From contig JASBNA010000003.1 in NCBI GenBank assembly GCA_038087015.1, forward strand, positions 62,001 to 126,000: a stretch of DNA of 64,000 nucleotides, written 5' to 3'. This document shows positions 57,994-64,000 of the stretch, piece after piece. The notes beneath the pieces are model-generated. The model searched no databases and had not been told where the DNA came from. It saw nothing but the letters and a program-made list of their open reading frames with translations. Position numbers and translations under genes: made by a program. Source of the stretch: Cerrena zonata (lineage: Eukaryota > Basidiomycota > Agaricomycetes > Polyporales > Cerrenaceae). The first letter of the stretch is position 1. Each line of letters opens with the position of its first letter.

Positions 57994-60906
57994 TTAAGTG
58001 TCATTTGGGTCATACTCGTCGCCCGAGCCCTCACGAGCACCGTCATCGGGACAGTCATCGGGATCATCAACCTCCGCAGCAAGAAGTTCCATGTACATCG
58101 CTTCCTCAGTGTATGTTCGTCGAGGTCGTGCAGTAGTAGGTTTGTTAGTCTTTCCCCCAAAAAGCTTAGATAAAGTCAATGGTAACCATGGCTTTCGTCT
58201 TGCAGTTGTGCTAGTGGTATCTTGAGCAGCCTCGTGTGGATCCTCGTCGTCAGAGTCAGTAGTATACTCTTGCTGCCATTTCGAGAGTTCACGCCTCCAC
58301 ACCGTGCGCGAGGTCACAAGACGAGCAGTAGATGCCGCTGATGAAGTGTTGGTGCCAGAGTCCTCAACGTCATTTGGTTTGTCTTCGAGGGCATCCGCAT
58401 ATCGTGGCACAGCAAGAAGAGTTTGGACCCTCTCTTCTGTATGGTTCTTCCTTTGCTCACGATCAGGGACAAAACCATCTGCTAAATGGCTAGAGCGAAT
58501 ATCAGAGCCAATCTAGACATCAGAGAATTGATATCAGCTGGAGGTATAGTTCAAGTAGTAGTAGTACTCACTTTTGACATTTTTGTAAGTTTTTCCAAGT
58601 TCAAACGGTTCCGAATTCGTGTTTTTTTGATCTTGAGGTCAGAGAATGTTCGCTCTGTGCCCGCTGAATTGGGAACCACACTGAGAAGTAGGACTGCAAA
58701 GTCTGCAAGCTCTGCAACAGACTGATCGGTGCGAAGAGCCTCCCATACCGTGATTGGATCATCACCCTAATGACATGCTAAGTGATAAGAACGGAAGGCA
58801 ACTTTAGAGTAGAAAATACTCACATAGATATCTTGCCATGTTGCCCGGCTATCTTCAAACTCAGCAAATGAGCCCTTATTTGAGAGGTAGTCCATAAATG
58901 CCCGAGAGAGTGCTTTTATCTTTTCGGTTAGATTGGCTTGACTGGATCGGGACCTGACACGTTTGTACAACTAGTAGAGAAGTAGGCATTAGTGCTGCCC
59001 TGAGCTCCTTTGTGAGAGAAAAGTGTGTAACGTACCTCGACCAATGTGTTATTAAGTATAAAGGGGGAGATTCCCGCATCGTTCCCGAAGCGGTCAAGCT
59101 TCTCGTATGGATTCAAGATGAGGGAGAACACAAACAAGGGTTGGTCCATCGCCTTCCATCTTTTTTCGATCTGCTTTACCATGCCTATCCTGACAGTATT
59201 GACAGCGTGAGATGCAAAATGAATATACATCCCTGCGAACACCAACAAGACTTGATCTGGGCGCACGGAATCCTTCTGATTGATATTAGTAGCCAAGCAG
59301 ATAGGCTCGATGTCGGTAACAACAGTGCGTAAGTTCTTCCAAAAGGTAGTATCGTCAATAACATCGCACTGAGCATCAGCAGATTCCCTAAGTTTAGCAG
59401 CTTTCTTGCGGTTCTTTTCTGCTCCGACCTGAGCAGCGAGAATATCAGATCGTCGTGAGAAAACAGCTTGTCGGAGAGCTCTCTCAAGAGTGAGAAGACG
59501 ATCGAAGGCAATGTAATGAGTTGTCCATCGTGTGAGGTTGGCAACAAGGTAAGAGAGTATCTTTTCCGGGTCATCCGTCTGAAGACCAAGTTTTTGTGCC
59601 TCATCAAAAATGATGCGGACACCACTATGATTTAGAATCCAGCCTAAAAGCTCAGTAGCTGTTTCCGCCGTCTCATCTGCAAGACCATAAATCTTGAAAT
59701 AATCTCCTAATAGAAGTTGCGACTGGAAAATGGCATGAGTAAGTACTATATCTATAAGCTCAGACGTGAGTAACTTCGAGCTCATACCTGATGTCCGCAA
59801 CATGCAGGGCCAAAAATCCATGGTCGTACCTCGACTGTTTTCTTACGACCGCTTTGACTACCACCATCGTTGTCAGTAACAAGGGCTACAACAATGCACC
59901 CATATACTTCCTCCACTCGGTCTATCATATGTCCAAAAGCAACACAAAGCGAGTCCCCATCCTTCTTATGACCAGTTGTCTTGAGCAGTTCAATGAGATA
60001 AGACTGTGATGAGGATAGAAATCAGGATAATAACAATGGCGGTGAGTTTCTCAATTGTGACAAACCTTTCCATCAATAACAACATTGACACCCGTAATAG
60101 AGTCGCGTGAGACATCTTTCCACCCATCGGTCCTATATAATCGGTTTAGAACTGATACCGGTCAGAACCAAATAGTATAGCAACTCACGAGAGAGTTGCA
60201 TATTTCCCTTTCAGAAGATCTTGCAGATTTTGTTCAACTCGTTTACTTTCATGATCAAGTAGGGAACCTGAAATCGAACGACGTCCTGGGATAACCTTAT
60301 CAGCCTGAGAACGCATCATTAAAAAGAGCTTGATTATTTCCGGGTTCTCAAGCCATCGAAATGGAAGATTGGCAGACACCGTCGCACGAAGGAACTGCCG
60401 CTGGATCATATCGGTTTCCTTTTCACTGAATGGTATATCGACTCCACGGAAAACCTTGAGCGGTCCTTGTTTCATCTTCTTTTTGACTGCCTGAATCACC
60501 TCAGGTGCCTTGCGCTTCGATGGAATTGTGGAACTTGCAGATTTCTTTTCTTGGTCTTCAAGTTTTGCCTGTCTTGCAATGCTTCGTGCAGCATCGGAAG
60601 CATAAGGGCATGGTTTTGCACCAATTAAATGTGCAATCATAGCAAGCCTTACACCCCTGGTCGACTCCACCTTTGAAATAGCTAATGAAGAGTTAATAAA
60701 ATACTACAGTGAGACACTTGTGTCAATTACTCACCCTCCTTGAACCAGGCCTCTGCAGATGGAACGACTGGGTTGTCTACATCAATGGCCGAACCGGACG
60801 GACGATGCTGCCCAATGCAGCCTAAGCAGTACGCGTGATAATGACTTGTATTTTGTTTTTCACCACGGAAGAAGAAGTCCCAGAGATCGAGACATTTGGG
60901 TGGCAT
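57994..60906 (-). CDS. hAT transposase, eight exons, 831 aa
   Basis: Exons on the reverse strand are 60906-60735, 60681-60189, 60132-60066, 60003-59788, 59722-59036, 58970-58824, 58766-58572 and 58512-57994. All junctions are canonical GT-AG and all phases agree, giving one open product. The start is the ATG opening MPPKCLDLWDFFFRGEKQN, whose W/F plus HAYCLGCI pattern resembles a BED-type zinc finger. The catalytic domain shows TDGWKDVSRDSITGVNV (first Asp region) and VALVTDNDGGSQSGRKK (second). The hAT C-terminal dimerisation region is in exon 7: DDPITVWEALR, then LLLSVVPNSAGTERTFSDLK with IKKTRIRNRL. The tail is acidic. It would act in the nucleus on the element's own TIRs. No stop or frameshift is seen, so it may be active. 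An in-frame ATG further 5' (about 61,020) would lengthen it by about 38 residues. Confidence 0.9.
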
Positions 60907-61173
60907 AATGAGAGACGGTGGTGGTTCAAATGAGAGGGGGTTAGTTGGTGTGACCAGTGGCACTCTGCAGATCTTAAGTCTTTTCAAACAAAGAGAACGA
61001 ACTGAGACATTTTCATTCAATAATCAATTGTCAAAGTCAAAGGTCAATGCGCGGTCGTAGGAAAAGTAATCATGTGATTTATTAAGGCTTAATTAAGTGT
61101 ACGTTTTGGTCTCGTCTTGATTACGGGTCGTAACAAAGGTCACATTAAGGCCTTAATCATCTTAAGGCTTAAG

Positions 61174-61190
61174 CCTTAATGCCAACACTG
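61174..61190 (-). repeat. hAT right terminal inverted repeat
   Basis: Reads CAGTGTTGGCATTAAGG on the reverse strand. Confidence 0.85.
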
Positions 61191-61706
61191 CCTTTTATCG
61201 ATTTATACCTACTATTTCTGTCATAACTCTCCCAGTTCTTATCCAAATGACATGGGGGTTTCAGATATGGATTCAGCGTTAAAATGCCGTTCTTTTACTC
61301 CCTAGTACATGTTCTAATGCTTGGTATAGGCCCCTGCACCATCCCCCACCCTATCCCAAACCACTTTCCCAAATAGGCAGTGCTGACATAAGTGCCCACA
61401 GTAAGCGGAAGGTGAGTAGCAGCCACAGCCACCCACCCCAGGGCCACCTACCCAATTTAGAAAGTATATATGTGGCTGTGGAACCAGATTTGTAAGCAGA
61501 CAGAGGTGAGCCTGCCAATTCGCAAAAAAAGCGCCCAAATAGGGCCTATATACCCTATTAGGCAATACACTGGGCCCTGTAGAGATGACTAAGCATATAG
61601 GCAGTCTGCCCTACATAACACAAATCGAAAAAGCATGGCAGAATGCCTAAAAGTTTGTAAAACACTTTAGGGCACTCTGCCTTAGGATTTTCAAAAAGTT
61701 TACAGC
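61191..61706 (-). mobile_element. Inverted copy of foldback element end (A region plus part of arm)
   Basis: It is the reverse complement of about 23,286-23,795. It begins inside the arm (CCTTTTATCGATTTATACCT), cut by the hAT right end, runs through the arm end at 61,273 and the A region, and closes with the GGCAGAATGCC hairpin near 61,640-61,685. Differences from the other copy are few. Reverse-strand frames inside it match short frames of the first copy, but they contain no domain. Confidence 0.8.
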
Positions 61707-61936
61707 AAAGGCTGGTAGATCTCCTCGTCGAGATCACCAGTTAAGTACACATTTTTGAAGTCGATTTGGTGGATTTCCCAATCGTGCATGGCGGTGAGGG
61801 CAAGGATGAATCGAATCGAGGAGGTACGAGCTGTGGGGGCTGCAGTTTCAGAATAGTCAATACCATATACTTGCGAGAAACCCTGAGCACAAAGTCGTGC
61901 TTTAAACTTCGTAACTTTGTTGTTTTCGTCTCGCTT

Positions 61937-63145
61937 TCATTTTAGCGCCCACACGCTTCCCACAACGTTCACGCCGCGCGGCCTCTCCACCAAGGAGTAG
62001 GTGTGCATGTCTTCTATGCGTAAAATCTCCTCCTTCATTGCTTCCTTCCACTTTTCGCTTTCCTCCCCCTTTACAGCTTCTCTATACCCTGGTTCATCCC
62101 CCAACATGGCAGCCAAAGCGAAGATTGGCTCCTCAAAGCCTTCCTCTAGGTCCTCTGCAGCAAGATTGGCCTTTTCCGGGTTCAAGAGGCTTGCTGGTAC
62201 CCTCTGAGCACCTCTACCACCTGTAGTTCCCTTCCCTTCCTGTAAGGCCTTGATCCAAGCTGAAGGCTTTCGCTTTCTGGGGCCTGGCAGCTCTTCTGCT
62301 GCCTGCTGCAACTCCTCCTGTTCAGTGGGAGGTTGTGTAGGGGCAGATGGCTGTCCAGACTTCGCTTTGGGGATAGGTTTGACATCTGGAAGGATAGGAA
62401 TGGTTGTAGGGGGTGGGGAGACGATTTGAGGGGCTGTAGGAGGTGTAGATGGGGTAGGAGGAGGTGTTGGAAGCGGATTTTGACTGACAGAAGGTGAGTT
62501 CTCCCCTTCAGACAGAATTACTGCCTCTAAAGGGGGCTCTGGAGCGAAAATGACATTCCTTTCAATAGAAACCAGTCGCTTTTCAGCCCAGTAAACACGG
62601 TGGGCCTTGCTCTCTTTGTCAAAACCAACCCAGCGAGCCGCTTTCGACTTCGCATTGAGTTTTGACAGTGCCTTGACATGCACCCACACATCACGTCCGA
62701 AACGCGGAAGCTTCGATAGGTCAGGCTTCTCGCCAGTGGCTCGTTCATGCGGTGTCGAACCTGGTGTGTTCTTCGTCGTTGTATGATTCCGAAGCCACGC
62801 TGCATGCGAGATTGCCTCTGCCCAGAGGAACTTCGGAAGGCCGCTATCGAGCAGCATTGCATGGGCGTGCTCCACTAGTGTACGGTTGAGGCGTTCGGCC
62901 TTACCATTCTGCTGTGGTGAGTCATGCGTTGTTAGACGGCGGACGGTGCCCCGTTCTTTCAGGTGAGTAACAAACTCTGCACTCGTGTACTCGCCTCCAC
63001 GGTCGCATTGGAGTTCCTTGATGGCCGTAACTCCTCGTTGGTTCTTCAGGAATGCCTCGTGCTCTCGGTATCGAGCGAAGACCTGACTTTTCTTTGCAAT
63101 CGGCACTATAATCCCTTTGTCAGTGTGATCGTCGAGGAATGTCAC
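61937..63145 (-). pseudogene. copia integrase and RT-start segment
   Basis: 402 codons between the two stops, in the same frame as the upstream segment. It holds integrase Asp and Glu residues (CDRGGEY, KAERLNR), the ATGEKPDLSKLPRFG-type C-terminal region, a Pro/Thr-rich linker and VVGSVWALK, the entry to the reverse transcriptase. The TGA after WALK interrupts a site that normally reads KRKRD. Confidence 0.85.
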
Positions 63146-63238
63146 AAAGTACTCACTCCCCTTGATCGACTTGACGACGGCTTTCCCCCATACGTCAGTG
63201 TGGATGCGCTGACCATACTTGGTCGCTGGTGGACTCGA

Positions 63239-63853
63239 TCATTCCTTAGGGAATGGCTTTACTGTCTGCTTCGACTTGACACATGTCTCGCAGAAGGCAG
63301 CTTCGGTGTCGATGAGCACAATACCTCGGATCACCCCCTCATCGACCATCTTCTTCAGAGCCTGTGGATGTGCATGGCCCATGTTACGATGGAAGTCGGT
63401 GAGTGACATCTGAGTAGGTGTCTCGGTTGACAGAGCTGACTCGATCGGTGTAGTTGGCGGACGATTGTCGACGAGTGGGTAAAGACCATTCCTTTCCGTG
63501 ACTACGGTGAGGACGCTCTGGCGGGGTGTCAAGATCTTGCACCCTTCCTTCTCGAAGTGAGCTGGGAAGCCACCTTTCACCATCTGGCTGATGGAGATCA
63601 AAGCGACAGGCATCGTCGGAGCGTGTAAGACGTTCTTCAAGGTGAATTTGGCCTCCTTACCGTTGTACGATGTACTAACGTTAATGTCCCCTTCGCCGGT
63701 AGCATTAAAAATACCACTGTCGGCTGAATGGACAGGTTTAGGAGGGATCGTCCGATAAGTGACGAAGTTTTCACGATGAGGGTCAAAATGACGGCTCGCA
63801 CCCGAGTCGATAAGCCTCGTATGACGCTGATTGGTGAGGTTCTGGCTGGCCAC
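63239..63853 (-). pseudogene. copia protease and pre-integrase segment
   Basis: 204 codons up to the first TGA. It contains the DSGA protease active site and the H-x-H...C-x2-C zinc motif, and ends KPFPKE just before the stop, where the integrase core would follow without interruption. Confidence 0.85.
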
Positions 63854-64000
63854 CAGGGAGAAGTCGGTTGCGACATGGAAGGCATAGTTATCTTCCTTGT
63901 CGTCGGTCGTTGCTGCGGTGTTAGCACTCGCGCTTCCGCCTCCTCCTCTCTTTCCCTTCCCCTTCCTATGACGAGGGTTCTGACCTTCCTTTCCACCGCC

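Larger units (their letters stand above)
57871..61190 (-). mobile_element. hAT superfamily DNA transposon, apparently autonomous (3,320 bp)
   Basis: TIRs begin CAGTGTTGGC, fitting the hAT CA(G/A)NG start. The left TIR is CAGTGTTGGCGTTAAGG and the right end reads CAGTGTTGGCATTAAGG on the other strand, one mismatch. Both ends are packed with TTAAGG/CCTTAA subterminal motifs (57,882-57,975 and 61,080-61,180), as expected for transposase-binding sites. The element carries an intact transposase. The 8-bp flanks differ (CGTCAAGC on the left, CCTTTTAT on the right), so no target-site duplication is present. Confidence 0.85.
61707..64000 (-). mobile_element. Ty1/copia retrotransposon, 5' half of polyprotein, truncated in RT
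   Basis: One reverse-strand frame runs from the window edge to about 61,710. In order: a basic Gly-rich Gag tail (KGKGKRGGGGSAS); aspartic protease RLIDSGASRHFD; GAG-pre-integrase zinc motif with FHRNMGHAHP and FCETCVKSKQ; integrase D, D, E in IHTDVWG, QCDRGGEYTS and QQNGKAERLNRTL; a Pro-rich linker; and the start of the reverse transcriptase, QIDFKNVYLTGDLDEEIYQ. The frame is broken by TGA at 63,239-63,241 and at 61,937-61,939. Palm YxDD, RNase H and LTRs are absent, because homology stops about where the A element begins. It is non-functional. Confidence 0.9.

Noticed and set aside
59012..59332. 106-codon forward ORF
   Set aside because: Antisense shadow of the hAT transposase exon 5.
62963..63406. 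147-codon forward ORF
   Set aside because: Antisense shadow of the copia protease/integrase frame.
1..64000. tRNA, rRNA, CRISPR array or bacterial-type operon
   Set aside because: No tRNA-like cloverleaf or rRNA sequence was noticed, and the intron-rich gene structure is fungal.

Overview
The window is nuclear DNA of a basidiomycete fungus, most likely a mushroom-forming Agaricomycete. The support is gene content (DUF6535 and DUF6533 membrane-protein families, a fungal kinase-like protein, a hAT and a Ty1/copia element) and gene structure (many introns of about 45-70 bp with GTRNGY donors). I could not identify the species. No rRNA, tRNA or CRISPR array was seen.

Layout. 1-4,000: two tandem DUF6535 genes, the first cut by the window edge. 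4.4-5.1 kb: an unassigned reverse-strand ORF. 5.9-53.1 kb: a long accessory region built from repeated, mostly decayed units. A unit has a reverse-strand arm (G1), a short CCAAT-containing core and a forward-strand arm (G2). Cores lie near 7.77, 14.90, 18.66, 29.84, 36.10, 42.04 and 49.46 kb; extra core-less G2 pieces lie near 17.3 and 40.4 kb. Two units (29.8-34.7 and 49.5-53.1 kb) continue into a kinase-like gene (G3). Three DUF6533 multi-exon genes (11.2, 26.3 and 45.1 kb) sit just upstream of units, so they may have been copied with them. Two small candidate genes (38.8-39.1 and 47.3-47.9 kb) are interspersed.

The best single-copy gene is the six-exon ferritin-like gene at 54,475-56,067, with a TATA box and an exon chain that stays in frame.

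Mobile DNA. A 714-bp MITE splits the kinase-like gene at 32.8-33.5 kb, and a relative lies at 56.2-56.9 kb. A foldback structure with 340-bp inverted arms lies at 23.7-25.7 kb; its left arm and flank recur inverted at 61.2-61.7 kb. A 3,320-bp hAT element (57,871-61,190) has matching TIRs and an apparently intact eight-exon, 831-aa transposase. The right edge is the 5' half of a reverse-strand Ty1/copia polyprotein with two in-frame TGA codons, truncated in the reverse transcriptase.

The genes do not form a recognisable pathway. The region looks like a fast-evolving, duplication- and transposon-rich subtelomere-like or accessory block, though that placement is inference.
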